Origin: Sporosalibacterium faouarense | Lineage (GTDB): Bacteria; Bacillota; Clostridia; Tissierellales; VENL01 | Assembly: GCF_016765695.1 (NCBI RefSeq) | Contig: NZ_JAETGO010000093.1 | Location: forward strand, 28,080 to 92,079 | Direction: 5' to 3' | DNA: 64,000 bases | In this document: in pieces, positions 46,887 through 56,556 of the stretch | Numbering within the stretch: position 1 is the stretch's first letter | Layout: each line of letters opens with the position of its first letter | Made by a program: the position numbers and the translations under genes | The notes under the pieces: model-generated | The model's database searches: none | Told to the model about the DNA's origin: nothing | What the model saw: the letters and a program-made list of their open reading frames with translations, nothing else

Positions 46887-48725
46887 TTATTCTTCGTCCT
46901 CATCCACTTCTTCATATTCAGCATCCACAACATCATCATCTTGTTGTTTCCCTTGTTCAGCTCCTTGTTGAGCTTGTTGTTCTTGAGCTTGCTGATACAT
47001 TTTTTGTGACAATGTATGGAATTCATTAGTCAATTCTTCAGTTTTCTTTTTAATATCTTCTATATCTCCATCTTCGCCTTCTAATGCTTTCTTCAACTCA
47101 TCTAGCTTAGCTTGAACTTTAGACTTTTCATCATCGCTAATCTTGTCCTCAAGCTCTTTCATAGTTTTTTCTGTTTGATATACCATAGAATCAGCATTGT
47201 TTCTAACTTCAATTGATTCTTTCTTCTTCTTATCTTCTTCTGCGTGCATTTCTGCTTCTTTTACTTTCTTTTCAATCTCATCATCTGATAGATTTGTTGA
47301 AGCAGTTATAGTTATCTTCTGCTCTTTACCTGTTCCCATATCCTTAGCAGAAACATTAACTATACCATTAGCATCTATATCAAAGGTAACTTCGATTTGA
47401 GGTACTCCTCTAGGAGCTGGTGGTATTCCTGTAAGTTGGAATCTACCTAATGTACTGTTACCATTTGCCATTTGTCTTTCACCTTGTAGTACATGGATAT
47501 CAACGGCTGTTTGATTGTCTGCAGCAGTTGAGAATATTTGACTCTTCTTAGCTGGTATTGTAGTATTTCTCTCTATAAGCTTAGTGAATACTCCACCTAA
47601 AGTTTCAATACCTAATGATAAAGGAGTTACGTCTAATAATAATAGGTCTTTAACCTCTCCACTTAGTACACCTGCTTGAATAGCCGCTCCTAAAGCAACA
47701 CATTCGTCAGGGTTTACTCCCTTATGAGGATCCTTACCAGTTAATTTCTTAACTGCTTCTTGTACAGCAGGTATTCTAGTTGAACCACCTACAAGGATAA
47801 CTTTTTCTATATCTGAAGAACTCAATCCTGCATCCTGTAAAGCTTTCTTAGTTGGTCCCATAGTTCTTTCAACTAGACTTGATGATAACTCTTCAAATTT
47901 TGCTCTTGAAATATCAACATTTAAGTGCTTTGGTCCCTCTTGTGTAGCTGTTATAAATGGTAAATTTACATTTGTAGTCATTGTACTTGATAACTCTTTC
48001 TTTGCTTTCTCAGCTGCCTCTTTTAATCTTTGAAGAGACATTTTATCATTTCTTAAATCAACACCATTTTCCTTCTTAAATTCATCAGCTAAATAATCAA
48101 TTAATACTTTGTCAAAGTCATCTCCACCTAAGTGGTTATCTCCATTAGTAGCAATAACTTCAAATACTCCATCTCCTAGATCTAGGACTGAAACGTCAAA
48201 TGTTCCTCCACCAAGGTCGAAAACCATAATTTTATGATGTTCTTCGTCTTTATCTAAGCCATAAGCTAATGATGCAGCAGTTGGCTCATTGATTATTCTT
48301 CTAACATTCAACCCTGCAATCTTACCTGCATCCTTTGTTGCTTGTCTTTGACTATCTGTGAAATATGCAGGTACAGTTATAACTGCATCTGTAACCTTCT
48401 CACCTAAGTAGTTTTCTGCATCTGTTTTTAATTTTTGTAGAATCATTGCAGATATATCCTGTGGAGTGTGTGCCTTTCCATCAATTTTCTCAGTATGATC
48501 TGTTCCCATATGTCTTTTAATAGAAGTAACTGTTTTATCTGGGTTAGTAACCGCCTGTCTTTTTGCAGTTTCTCCAACTAATCTTTCTCCATCCTTCGTA
48601 AAAGCAACTATTGAAGGAGTTGTTCTATTACCTTCTGCATTAGTTATAACTGTTGGTTCTCCACCTTCCATAACTGCAACACATGAATTGGTTGTACCTA
48701 AGTCAATTCCTATGATTTTACTCAT
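46887..48725 (-). CDS. dnaK: Chaperone DnaK (Hsp70)
   Basis: This is the 612-residue Hsp70 chaperone. The nucleotide-binding domain begins [20 protein letters not shown] and has [36 protein letters not shown] and [16 protein letters not shown]. The substrate domain has [20 protein letters not shown]. The C-terminal tail is Gln-rich and ends [16 protein letters not shown], normal for the family. It lies 25 bp after grpE. Confidence 0.99.
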   Translation of the reverse strand: MSKIIGIDLGTTNSCVAVMEGGEPTVITNAEGNRTTPSIVAFTKDGERLVGETAKRQAVTNPDKTVTSIKRHMGTDHTEKIDGKAHTPQDISAMILQKLKTDAENYLGEKVTDAVITVPAYFTDSQRQATKDAGKIAGLNVRRIINEPTAASLAYGLDKDEEHHKIMVFDLGGGTFDVSVLDLGDGVFEVIATNGDNHLGGDDFDKVLIDYLADEFKKENGVDLRNDKMSLQRLKEAAEKAKKELSSTMTTNVNLPFITATQEGPKHLNVDISRAKFEELSSSLVERTMGPTKKALQDAGLSSSDIEKVILVGGSTRIPAVQEAVKKLTGKDPHKGVNPDECVALGAAIQAGVLSGEVKDLLLLDVTPLSLGIETLGGVFTKLIERNTTIPAKKSQIFSTAADNQTAVDIHVLQGERQMANGNSTLGRFQLTGIPPAPRGVPQIEVTFDIDANGIVNVSAKDMGTGKEQKITITASTNLSDDEIEKKVKEAEMHAEEDKKKKESIEVRNNADSMVYQTEKTMKELEDKISDDEKSKVQAKLDELKKALEGEDGDIEDIKKKTEELTNEFHTLSQKMYQQAQEQQAQQGAEQGKQQDDDVVDAEYEEVDEDEE

Positions 48726-48750
48726 TTTTTCATTCCTCCTTATGTATTAA

Positions 48751-49371
48751 TTACTTTGATATTTTTACCATGCTTGGTCTTATAACTTTTTCTTTTAACT
48801 TATATCCTTTTTGGAAAATCTCCAATATTGTATCTTCATCGTGGTCACCTGATTCTTCTTGAGCCACTCCATGATGAAGATTTGGATCAAATTTTTGATT
48901 TAAGGCATCTATTTCATTTAATCCAGCCTTAGTAAGTGCTAACATCAACTGATTATATATCATCTCAACCCCTTGATATAAGCTACTTTCTTTTTGACCT
49001 TCATCGACTGAATCTAATGCCCTTTCAAAATTATCTATAACACCTAAAAGCTCTGTAATTATTTCTTCAGCAGCATAGGCATAAATAGCTTCTTTTTCCT
49101 TTTGGACTCTATTCTTATAATTAGTAAAGTCCGCCTTTAACCTTAGATAACTATTGTTTAAGTCCTCAATTTCCTTAAGTTTTTGATTATATAATTCCTC
49201 GTAGTTATCTTCTGAATCTTCTTCTAATTCTTCTTTAGTAGCATCTAAGTTGCTATCAATTTCTTCTTCATTCAGATTTGATTCACCATTTACTTCTTCT
49301 GAATTATTGTTCTCTTTAGAGGAATCAACATACTCTTCATTTTCTTTTTTTATATTTTTTTTCCTACTCAT
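48751..49371 (-). CDS. grpE: Nucleotide exchange factor GrpE
   Basis: This is a 206-residue exchange factor for DnaK. A charged N-terminal 60 residues (many E, N, D) lead to a long coiled coil (YNQKLKEIEDLNNSYLRLKA). The GrpE core has DFTNYKNRVQKEKEAIYAYA and LLGVIDNFERALDSV, and the beta-domain has FDPNLHHGVAQEESGDHDED and the terminal GYKLKEKVIRPSMVKISK. I chose the ATG at 49371 behind AGAGGTGAA. Confidence 0.97.
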   Translation of the reverse strand: MSRKKNIKKENEEYVDSSKENNNSEEVNGESNLNEEEIDSNLDATKEELEEDSEDNYEELYNQKLKEIEDLNNSYLRLKADFTNYKNRVQKEKEAIYAYAAEEIITELLGVIDNFERALDSVDEGQKESSLYQGVEMIYNQLMLALTKAGLNEIDALNQKFDPNLHHGVAQEESGDHDEDTILEIFQKGYKLKEKVIRPSMVKISK

Positions 49372-49420
49372 GCTTTCACCTCTCATACATCTAAATTATT
49401 GTTTTATTAGCACGTTACAT

Positions 49421-49445
49421 AGGTGTAAGATGGTATCTTACACCT
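49421..49445 (-). repeat. Hairpin between hrcA and grpE
   Basis: AGGTGTAAGAT (49421-49431) pairs with ATCTTACACCT (49435-49445) around GGT, 13 bp after the hrcA stop. It has no T-run on the minus strand. It is likely an mRNA processing or stabilising element inside the heat-shock operon. Confidence 0.55.
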
Positions 49446-49457
49446 TTACCCAATATG

Positions 49458-50507
49458 CTATTTTAAATAAATCTTATATTTATCACCATCGGCTATTTCA
49501 CTTAAAACTAGTGCTAAAGATCTAACAACAGAAATGACCTTAGAATACTCCATACGAGTAGGTCCAATAACTCCTATCTTTCCTATTGTTTTTCCATTAA
49601 ACCTATAAGTAGCAGTTATCAAACTACAATCCTTAATTTCCTCGTAATTATTCTCTTCTCCTATTCTTATCTCTATATCATTAAATCCAGTATTTATTAG
49701 CATATCTAATACTGAATCTCTGTTTTCTATAAAAGATAAGAATGCTTTGGCCTTTTCTATATCACTATATTCTGGAAAATCAAAAATGTTAGTGACTCCC
49801 TCAGAATATAGACTATCACCTTTATGAGAATCTAAAGTTTGATTTACCAATGGAATAATACTATCAATAGTATTCTTAAATTTATACATCTCTTTAATAA
49901 GATTGTCTTCAATTTCATTTCTTAAATTTGCTATATTATGTCCTTTAAGCTTTGAATTTAAGAAATTAGAAATCCTATTCAAATGATTTGTAGTTAAATT
50001 ATTATCTACTCTAAGTATTGCATTTTTAACTAAACCAGACTCTGTTACAATAACCACTAGTATTTTAGTTTCATCCACAGGAACTAGTTGTATATGCTTT
50101 AGCTTACTTTCCTTAACCTGAGGTGCTATTGCAAGGGATGTATAATTTGTAATTTTAGATAATATTTTAGCAGAATTCTGTAAAAGCTTCTCTATCTCAC
50201 CTATTTCCTGAGCTAAAAGCTTCTTCATGCCTTCTTTCTCTTTCATAATTTTTCTTTCCCTTTGAAGCAATCCATTAACATAAAGTCTATATGCTTTATC
50301 TGAAGGTATTCTTCCAGCTGAAGTATAAGGCTGTGTTAAAAATCCTAACTCTTCTAAATCAGCCATTTCATTTCTTATGGTTGCTGGACTTACTCCAAGC
50401 TCATACTTCTTGGAAATTGCCCTTGATCCAACTGGCTCAGCACTTGTTATATAACTATGAATGATTGCCTGCAAGATTTTAAGCTTCCTATCATTTAGCT
50501 TCATCAT
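49458..50507 (-). CDS. hrcA: Heat-inducible transcription repressor HrcA
   Basis: HrcA binds CIRCE elements and represses dnaK and groE operons. The 349-residue product has the winged-helix domain LNDRKLKILQAIIHSYITSA, EPVGSRAISKKYELGVSPAT, IRNEMADLEELGFLTQPYTS and AGRIPSDKAYRLYVN. The GAF-like C-terminal part ends VISVVRSLALVLSEIADGD. The CIRCE at 50552-50578 shows that the operon is autoregulated. Confidence 0.98.
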   Translation of the reverse strand: MMKLNDRKLKILQAIIHSYITSAEPVGSRAISKKYELGVSPATIRNEMADLEELGFLTQPYTSAGRIPSDKAYRLYVNGLLQRERKIMKEKEGMKKLLAQEIGEIEKLLQNSAKILSKITNYTSLAIAPQVKESKLKHIQLVPVDETKILVVIVTESGLVKNAILRVDNNLTTNHLNRISNFLNSKLKGHNIANLRNEIEDNLIKEMYKFKNTIDSIIPLVNQTLDSHKGDSLYSEGVTNIFDFPEYSDIEKAKAFLSFIENRDSVLDMLINTGFNDIEIRIGEENNYEEIKDCSLITATYRFNGKTIGKIGVIGPTRMEYSKVISVVRSLALVLSEIADGDKYKIYLK

Positions 50508-50551
50508 ATCACCTCAAAATAATTCAACCATCCAACAACATACATTTTTTA

Positions 50552-50578
50552 TTAGCACTCTATCTTAATGAGTGCTAA
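50552..50578 (-). promoter_or_regulatory. CIRCE operator of the heat-shock operon
   Basis: TTAGCACTC (50552-50560), nine bases, then GAGTGCTAA (50570-50578): an exact match to the CIRCE consensus bound by HrcA. It lies about 45 bp before the hrcA start and just downstream of the promoter. Confidence 0.97.
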
Positions 50579-50591
50579 CACTTATGAATTA

Positions 50592-50620
50592 AAAATATCA
50601 TTGATATAAAAATTTGTCAA
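50592..50620 (-). promoter_or_regulatory. SigmaA promoter of hrcA-grpE-dnaK-dnaJ
   Basis: TTGACA (50620-50615) and TATTTT (50597-50592) are separated by 17 bp, directly upstream of the CIRCE element on the minus strand. Confidence 0.75.
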
Positions 50621-50688
50621 CACCTTTTAAACAAATTTTTACTTAAATTTATTTGCTGTCACCTTATCATTGGCTATACTACTTGCTT

Positions 50689-51837
50689 TTATGGTAAAAG
50701 CTCCATAAAAACTTGATTTGATAAATCTGCCCCTCTTCTAGTTAATTTAATATTTTGATTACCTACTATTAAAAGACCTTGTTTCTCTAATTTGCTCAAT
50801 ACACTACTCCCTATTGTATTTTCTAGTGTCACACCAAATCTATTATAAAATTGCAATTTATTGATTCCATCTAATAGTCTTAATCCCAAAATCATATATT
50901 CCGCCATTTCCATCTCTCTATCAATAATTTCTTTATTTTCAAGATCTATGGGAAGATTACCATTATCTATGGAAGTAAAATATTCTTTAAAGTCTATTAC
51001 ATTACCATATCTTTCACTGTTTATATTTGAGTGAGCTGCCATTCCCAGTCCAATATACGGCTTTAGTTTCCAATAAAATAAATTATGTTGACATTGAAAG
51101 CCTTTCTTAGCGAAATTTGATATTTCATAGTGTTTGTATCCGTTTTCTTCTAGAATATTTATGCCATGATGATACATTTCTCTTTCAGTATCTTCACTAG
51201 GTAAATTTAAATTCCCCTTCTCATTTCTCTTATGAAAAGGAGTTCCTTCTTCAACCTTGAGACTATAAAATGATATATGCTCTATTCCTAAATCAATTAT
51301 CTTAATAAGGGAATCCTCAACATCCTTTACTTTTTGATTTGGAAGGTTAAACATAATATCTGCATTTACATTGTCAAAGCCTTGCTTCCTAACTAGCTCG
51401 AAGGTTTCTAAAAAATCTTTACTTGTATGAATGCGTCCAATTTCTTTAAGTAAACTATCATTCATTGTTTGTAGCCCTAAACTAATTCTATTAATACCAG
51501 ACTCTTTATATATTTTAAGCTTTTCCTCATCTAGAGTTTTAGGATTGGATTCTATAGTAACTTCTTCTAGATTAGATACATCAAATTTCTTGTATATATG
51601 ATTAAGCAATTCCTTCATATATCTACCCTCAATATATGAAGGAGTGCCTCCTCCTATAAATATGGTTTTTACATTATGATGACTGCTAATCTTTCTTGCA
51701 TATATATCAATCTCTCTTTTTAAATAATCAATATACTTATCTCTTATATCATATCTATTGGGATAAGAACAAAAATCACAATAGTAGCATTTACTATAAC
51801 AGAAAGGTATATGAATATAAATAGCTAAATCTTTCAT
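50689..51837 (-). CDS. hemW: HemW-type radical SAM heme chaperone
   Basis: This is a 382-residue coproporphyrinogen-oxidase-like protein, now regarded as heme chaperone HemW. The radical-SAM motif is IHIPFCYSKCYYCDFCSY (Cys-x3-Cys-x2-Cys plus a fourth Cys). Other family segments: TIFIGGGTPSYIEGRYMKEL, VTIESNPKTLDEEKLKIYKE, GINRISLGLQTMNDSLLKEI and GLGMAAHSNINSERYGN. The C-terminal HemN domain is present. It sits between lepA and hrcA, the conserved position. Confidence 0.95.
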   Translation of the reverse strand: MKDLAIYIHIPFCYSKCYYCDFCSYPNRYDIRDKYIDYLKREIDIYARKISSHHNVKTIFIGGGTPSYIEGRYMKELLNHIYKKFDVSNLEEVTIESNPKTLDEEKLKIYKESGINRISLGLQTMNDSLLKEIGRIHTSKDFLETFELVRKQGFDNVNADIMFNLPNQKVKDVEDSLIKIIDLGIEHISFYSLKVEEGTPFHKRNEKGNLNLPSEDTEREMYHHGINILEENGYKHYEISNFAKKGFQCQHNLFYWKLKPYIGLGMAAHSNINSERYGNVIDFKEYFTSIDNGNLPIDLENKEIIDREMEMAEYMILGLRLLDGINKLQFYNRFGVTLENTIGSSVLSKLEKQGLLIVGNQNIKLTRRGADLSNQVFMELLP

Positions 51838-51931
51838 CTTTACCTCCTCACCGAAAGCTAAACATTATATGAAAATGCAAAATGAAATCCCATTACTTTC
51901 AGAAACCTCATCAGATACTCCATATAAATAA

Positions 51932-51966
51932 AATCCAGTTAGGGGATATATCCCCTCATCTGGATT
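51932..51966 (-). terminator. Terminator after lepA
   Basis: AATCCAG ... CTGGATT encloses an inner AGGGGATATATCCCCT stem (51932-51966), with TTATTTATAT following on the minus strand. It lies 20 bp after the lepA stop. Confidence 0.75.
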
Positions 51967-51985
51967 AAAGTCAACTTTTCAAGTT

Positions 51986-53800
51986 TTATTTGCTCTCATC
52001 ATACTTAAGCACTGTAAGGAAAGCTTCTTGAGGAACCTCTACACTTCCAAACTGTCTCATTCTCTTCTTTCCTTCTTTTTGCTTTTCTAAAAGTTTCTTC
52101 TTTCTTGTTATATCTCCACCATAGCATTTTGCAAGAACATCTTTTTTAAGAGCTCTTACCGTTTCTCTTGCAATAATCTTCGATCCTAAAGTTGCTTGGA
52201 TAGGAACTGCAAACTGATGTCTCGGTATAACATCTTTCAACTTTTCAACTATTATTCTGCCTCGTTCATACGCCTTTTCTTCATGAACAATTAATGAGAA
52301 AGCATCTATTAGTTCTTTGTTTATCAAAATATCCATTTTAACAAGCTCAGATCTCTTATAGCCTTTAAGTTCATAATCCATAGAAGCATATCCTCTAGTT
52401 TTAGATTTAAGTGCATCAAAGAAATCATAAATAACTTCATTTAACGGCATTTCATAATGTATTGAAACCCTGGTTTCTTCAAGATATTCCATATTCTTAA
52501 AAATACCTCTTTTATTCTGACATAAATCCATAATTACTCCTACATAGTCTGTAGGTGACATTATATTTAAATCAACTATAGGCTCTTCCATGTACTCTAT
52601 TTCAGATTCATCAGGTAAATTAGTAGGATTTTGAATGGTTATTTGCTTCCCATCGGTTTTCATAACATTGTATATAACACTCGGAGCTGTAGTTATAATA
52701 TTTAGGTCAAATTCCCTTTCTAACCTCTCCTGAATAATCTCCATATGAAGTAATCCTAAGAAACCACACCTAAAACCAAATCCTAGAGCTACTGAAGTCT
52801 CTGGTTCAAATACTAAAGAAGCATCATTCACTTGAAGCTTTTCTAATGCATCTCTAACATTGTTAAATTCTTCTCCTTCACCTGGATAAATACCGCAGTA
52901 AACCATTGGTACTACCTTTTTATATCCTGGTAATGGCGAATCAGTTGGATTTTTTGCATAGGTAATAGTATCTCCTACCCTTGCATCCCTAACATTTTTC
53001 ATACTAGCAGTTACGTATCCAACATCACCAGCATTTAGTTGGTCAACTGGAAGATGGGCTGGAGCCATAACTCCTACCTCTGTTACCTCAAACTGCTTAT
53101 TTGTAGCCATCATTTTAATCATTGTACCAGGCTTAACAACTCCTTCTACAACTCTAACATAAGCTATAACTCCCTTATAACTATCATAATAAGAGTCAAA
53201 TATTAGAGCTTTTAATGGATTATCGTTATCTCCTTGAGGTGCTGGCACTTTTTCTACTATATTTTCTAGTACTTCCTCAATATTAAGACCATCCTTGGCT
53301 GAAATTAATGGTGCATCATCACATTCAAGTCCTATAACATCTTCAACTTCCTGCTTTACTTCATCAGGTCTAGCACTAGGAAGGTCTATTTTATTAATTA
53401 CAGGTACGATTTCCAAATCCTGTTCAATAGCTAAATATACATTGGCTAAGGTTTGAGCTTCAACACCTTGAGCTGCATCTACTACTAATAATGCACCTTC
53501 ACATGCTGCAAGACTTCTAGAAACTTCGTAGTTAAAGTCTACATGACCTGGTGTATCAATCAGATTAAGTATGTACTCTTTTCCATCCTTAGCCTTATAA
53601 ATAAGCCTTATAGTTTGCAGCTTTATTGTTATTCCTCTTTCTCTCTCAAGATCCATATTATCAAGGATCTGCTCCTTCATCTCTCTCTGGGTTAACAGTC
53701 CAGTTTTCTCTATTAATCTGTCTGCTAAAGTAGATTTCCCATGATCAATATGGGCTATTATTGAAAAGTTTCTTACTCTACTTTGTCTTTCTTTACTCAT
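51986..53800 (-). CDS. lepA: Elongation factor 4 (LepA)
   Basis: This is a 604-residue translational GTPase that acts on stalled or mistranslocated ribosomes. Motifs: G1 [16 protein letters not shown]3 [21 protein letters not shown]4 [16 protein letters not shown]. LepA-specific C-terminal domain contains [20 protein letters not shown] and [18 protein letters not shown] chose the ATG at 53800 after GGAGGAGG; the frame extends 12 codons further without support. Confidence 0.98.
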   Translation of the reverse strand: MSKERQSRVRNFSIIAHIDHGKSTLADRLIEKTGLLTQREMKEQILDNMDLERERGITIKLQTIRLIYKAKDGKEYILNLIDTPGHVDFNYEVSRSLAACEGALLVVDAAQGVEAQTLANVYLAIEQDLEIVPVINKIDLPSARPDEVKQEVEDVIGLECDDAPLISAKDGLNIEEVLENIVEKVPAPQGDNDNPLKALIFDSYYDSYKGVIAYVRVVEGVVKPGTMIKMMATNKQFEVTEVGVMAPAHLPVDQLNAGDVGYVTASMKNVRDARVGDTITYAKNPTDSPLPGYKKVVPMVYCGIYPGEGEEFNNVRDALEKLQVNDASLVFEPETSVALGFGFRCGFLGLLHMEIIQERLEREFDLNIITTAPSVIYNVMKTDGKQITIQNPTNLPDESEIEYMEEPIVDLNIMSPTDYVGVIMDLCQNKRGIFKNMEYLEETRVSIHYEMPLNEVIYDFFDALKSKTRGYASMDYELKGYKRSELVKMDILINKELIDAFSLIVHEEKAYERGRIIVEKLKDVIPRHQFAVPIQATLGSKIIARETVRALKKDVLAKCYGGDITRKKKLLEKQKEGKKRMRQFGSVEVPQEAFLTVLKYDESK

Positions 53801-53888
53801 ATATATCCTCCTCCAAATGGAAGTAATCTTTATCAATTATAACACATTAACGAATTTGTTCAAAGAAAATATGTATCTATAAAAATAT

Positions 53889-53924
53889 AAGACAGCTATT
53901 AGTATTCCACTAATGAACTGTCTT
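53889..53924 (-). terminator. Terminator after the small membrane protein gene
   Basis: AAGACAG (53889-53895) pairs with CTGTCTT (53918-53924), with an inner ATTAGT/ACTAAT stem. ATATTTTTA follows on the minus strand. Confidence 0.65.
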
Positions 53925-53935
53925 ATATATTAAAG

Positions 53936-54292
53936 TTAAAAAATATCCTTTAGTTCTCCTAAATTTTCTTTTATTTTATTAAAGGATTTCCCTATACCAT
54001 CTAAGGTATTTAGAAAAATTTTTTTCCCATTGCTAATCGTATTGTCTATCTTATCTTGCTTAATATCATAAGTATTTCCAAATAGTTGGATTTCATGGAC
54101 CTCATTAATACATTCATAACTGAAAAGCTTCCCTTCAGAATTTCCCATCATACCCTGAAAGGATTGGTCAACGATACTTAACCCCCCTATAAAAGCCACT
54201 AATAAAAGCAATAATATTAAGCTTCTATGTCTAAATTCTTTTTTTCTCTGTTCTTTTTCTTTATATTTTTGAACCCTAGTACCCATTTTCAT
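53936..54292 (-). CDS. Small single-span membrane protein of unknown function
   Basis: This is a 118-residue protein. The N-terminal 23 residues are strongly basic (MKMGTRVQKYKEKEQRKKEF). One membrane helix follows (about 25-41, LILLLLLVAFIGGLSIV). An extracytoplasmic segment includes FSYECINEVHEIQLFGNTYD. The C-terminus is a charged amphipathic helix (IGKSFNKIKENLGELKDIF). I recognise no family. It lies between signal peptidase I and lepA; B. subtilis has the unrelated small gene yqxA near this place. Start uncertain: ATG at 54292 or two codons later. Confidence 0.65.
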   Translation of the reverse strand: MKMGTRVQKYKEKEQRKKEFRHRSLILLLLLVAFIGGLSIVDQSFQGMMGNSEGKLFSYECINEVHEIQLFGNTYDIKQDKIDNTISNGKKIFLNTLDGIGKSFNKIKENLGELKDIF

Positions 54293-54331
54293 CACCAGGA
54301 TTATTATTGACACATCTAGACCAATGTATAC

Positions 54332-54862
54332 TTATTTATACAATGAGCCAAATCTATCTCCAAAGGGATAATATCTGAAAAAAGCCTTTCCTTTTACTGT
54401 ATCTATCGGAATACTTCCAAAGGATCTACTATCATTGCTAGCTCTCTTATTTCTATTATCACCCATTACAAATATATATTCTTCTGGCACATCCCATTTA
54501 GAAGTAGCTTCTGTGTAGGTATATGACCCTTCTGTAAGATATTTTTCTTTTAATTCTTCTCCGTTTACATATACTTTTCCATCTGTTATCTCAACCTTGT
54601 CGCCTGCTAAACCTACAACTCTTTTAATATAATCCTTCTCAGGGTCATCTGGAGCTTTCAGTACTATTATATCTCCTCTTTTAGGCTCTCCTATATAATA
54701 ACCAACCTTATTAGTAAACAGTCTATCTTTTTCGTGTAAAGTAGGGTACATTGAGCTTCCTAACACATAAGTTGTATTTAGTAGAAAGGTTTTAATCAAT
54801 ACTGCAATAATAAGTGCTAAACCTATACTCTTTATCCAATCCCATGCTTCTTTCTTATCCAT
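54332..54862 (-). CDS. Type I signal peptidase
   Basis: This is a 176-residue signal peptidase I that cleaves Sec/Tat signal peptides outside the membrane. One N-terminal membrane anchor (about 11-30) leads to the catalytic serine motif LGSSMYPTL (Ser37). The general-base Lys is in DYIKRVVGLAGDKVEI. Box E is VMGDNRNKRASNDSRSFGSI. Family length is normal for the short Gram-positive type. It lies between spoIIP and the small membrane protein. Confidence 0.95.
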   Translation of the reverse strand: MDKKEAWDWIKSIGLALIIAVLIKTFLLNTTYVLGSSMYPTLHEKDRLFTNKVGYYIGEPKRGDIIVLKAPDDPEKDYIKRVVGLAGDKVEITDGKVYVNGEELKEKYLTEGSYTYTEATSKWDVPEEYIFVMGDNRNKRASNDSRSFGSIPIDTVKGKAFFRYYPFGDRFGSLYK

Positions 54863-54920
54863 CTTATCTCCTCCAGCCTAGTAAAACTAAGAAATATTAT
54901 ACCACTTTTTGCTCTAAAAA

Positions 54921-54948
54921 AAAAGAAGCTTAGATTTAAAGCCTCTTT
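54921..54948 (-). terminator. Terminator of spoIIP
   Basis: A stem of AAAGAGGCTT with TAAGCTTCTTT (one G-U pair) is followed by a run of nine or more T on the minus strand. Confidence 0.75.
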
Positions 54949-54969
54949 AATTATATAATTCCATTTATA

Positions 54970-56403
54970 CTATTTTTTCATTCCTTCAATTACATTATTT
55001 AATACATCTCCAATTAGCTTTCCAGTTGCCTCAGCCTCTTCAACAGAGTTTATGTTGCTGCCGACCTCAATCAAAGCTGCATGATCACTAATATATTGAT
55101 TAAATTTCCCATAATTTTTCTGAATAATTCCCCTACACAAACCTGGATACATTACATCAGATACAGCTTTTATATATTGGGCAAATTTTAATATTTCATT
55201 AAAATTAGGGTTATCGGGACCAATTACCATTGTAAATGTTGCCACCTGTTTACCATTTATCTCTGTTTTAAATCTTCTATATGCTTCATTCATATCAGCT
55301 GTATTAGGATCTACACCATCTCTATGAATATCAAATATCACTTTAAGATTTTCTTCTTTTTTAAGCTCACTTTTAGCTGTAGCCAATGATTTTGTATAAG
55401 AGTCATTAAATGACTCAACATCATGATACTTAGTTACATGCTTAGTATCGTGACCATTACTATTTAATTCTGCAGTTACTATTTCTCCAATATTTGTAAC
55501 ATTATCCTTTAAATCTGTTGAGTAAAAAACTTTTTTGTTATTAGGAAAATATGCCTCTGTACCATGGGTATGATAAATCAACACATAGGGCTTTTTTTCA
55601 TCTACAGAAATAGGCTTAACCTTTATTAATGATGCTATTTCAGAAGCATTAACAGTTGTGGTAAAGTTCGATAAATCAATTCCAGCTTGCTCAAGACTTT
55701 GTTCATAGATGTATATTCCATCTCCAGCCTCAGCGTGTTCTTCTGGCGAGGTTATACCATCGCCATTAGTATCTTTAGTATTTTCTCTATCACCAGAGTT
55801 CTCGCTCCTATTGCTCCCATCAATAATATAGTCTATAAACTTATCATTATTTGAATTAGAAGTATTTGCAACATTGTCAGTTTGATTGTCTCCAGAATTA
55901 TAGGTGTACTGACTATTATCTGCCTCTTTTCTTGCATCAACCATGCTGATTATAGCTGGGAATTGACTTCTTAAATATTCTAAAGGCTCTATTTTCTTAG
56001 TTAACTTCATTACTTCTGGCATTAAAATATTAATATTTTTAGTTCCATGATTTTCAACATCATAGGCTAATTTCATATAGGAATTAGAGTTTAATAACAC
56101 TCTAAGAAAGAAGTTGTCTATATTACAATTTAAATTTTTTTCATTATTTAAAGTATTCCCTTGAGAAACAGGCTGTTGATTATTATTTGACTTTATTTCT
56201 TTTTTACTACCATCAATATTTAAAAAGGCAGTAACTGCCCTCTCATAATCTTGCTTTTCTATTACACTTTTATTTTCCGTGTCTCCTTCATTATTATTAA
56301 ATATTTTACTAATAAGCTTGATACTTAGAAATAAAATCATTATACATAAAATCCCAATTACAAGATAATATATCTTATTATTATTAAATCTTTGTGTGGG
56401 CAT
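54970..56403 (-). CDS. spoIIP: Stage II sporulation protein P
   Basis: SpoIIP is the amidase/endopeptidase of the DMP complex that thins septal peptidoglycan for engulfment. The 477-residue product has one N-terminal membrane helix (about 11-32, IYYLVIGILCIMILFLSIKL). A long Asn/Ser-rich region (about 35-260) follows. The catalytic domain begins KPYVLIYHTHGTEAYFP and has KVIFDIHRDGVDPNTADMN and YISDHAALIEVGSNINSVEE, with zinc-binding His residues. I chose the ATG at 56403 after GAGGAG. The linker holds an EF-hand-like acidic stretch DTNGDGITSPEEH, unusual for the family. Confidence 0.93.
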   Translation of the reverse strand: MPTQRFNNNKIYYLVIGILCIMILFLSIKLISKIFNNNEGDTENKSVIEKQDYERAVTAFLNIDGSKKEIKSNNNQQPVSQGNTLNNEKNLNCNIDNFFLRVLLNSNSYMKLAYDVENHGTKNINILMPEVMKLTKKIEPLEYLRSQFPAIISMVDARKEADNSQYTYNSGDNQTDNVANTSNSNNDKFIDYIIDGSNRSENSGDRENTKDTNGDGITSPEEHAEAGDGIYIYEQSLEQAGIDLSNFTTTVNASEIASLIKVKPISVDEKKPYVLIYHTHGTEAYFPNNKKVFYSTDLKDNVTNIGEIVTAELNSNGHDTKHVTKYHDVESFNDSYTKSLATAKSELKKEENLKVIFDIHRDGVDPNTADMNEAYRRFKTEINGKQVATFTMVIGPDNPNFNEILKFAQYIKAVSDVMYPGLCRGIIQKNYGKFNQYISDHAALIEVGSNINSVEEAEATGKLIGDVLNNVIEGMKK

Positions 56404-56510
56404 GTTAACACTCCTCTTCCTTTTCAAAACTTCAGTCAAAGTTATATATGTATTAAGACATATCTGTATATCAAATTATATTCTTTTGGAAGAGCTAATA
56501 TGATAAAAAA

Positions 56511-56536
56511 ATAGCCCTTTGATGATTAAGGGCTAT
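56511..56536 (-). terminator. Terminator of gpr
   Basis: ATAGCCCTT (56511-56519) pairs with AAGGGCTAT (56528-56536) and TTTTTTTAT follows on the minus strand, about 20 bp after the gpr stop. Confidence 0.85.
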
Positions 56537-56556
56537 ATGAAAACTTATTTTTTTGT

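Noticed and set aside
46829..47026. Minus-strand 65-codon frame across the dnaK end
   Set aside because: It lies in another frame of the Gln-rich dnaK tail, has no start signals, and gives a low-complexity peptide.
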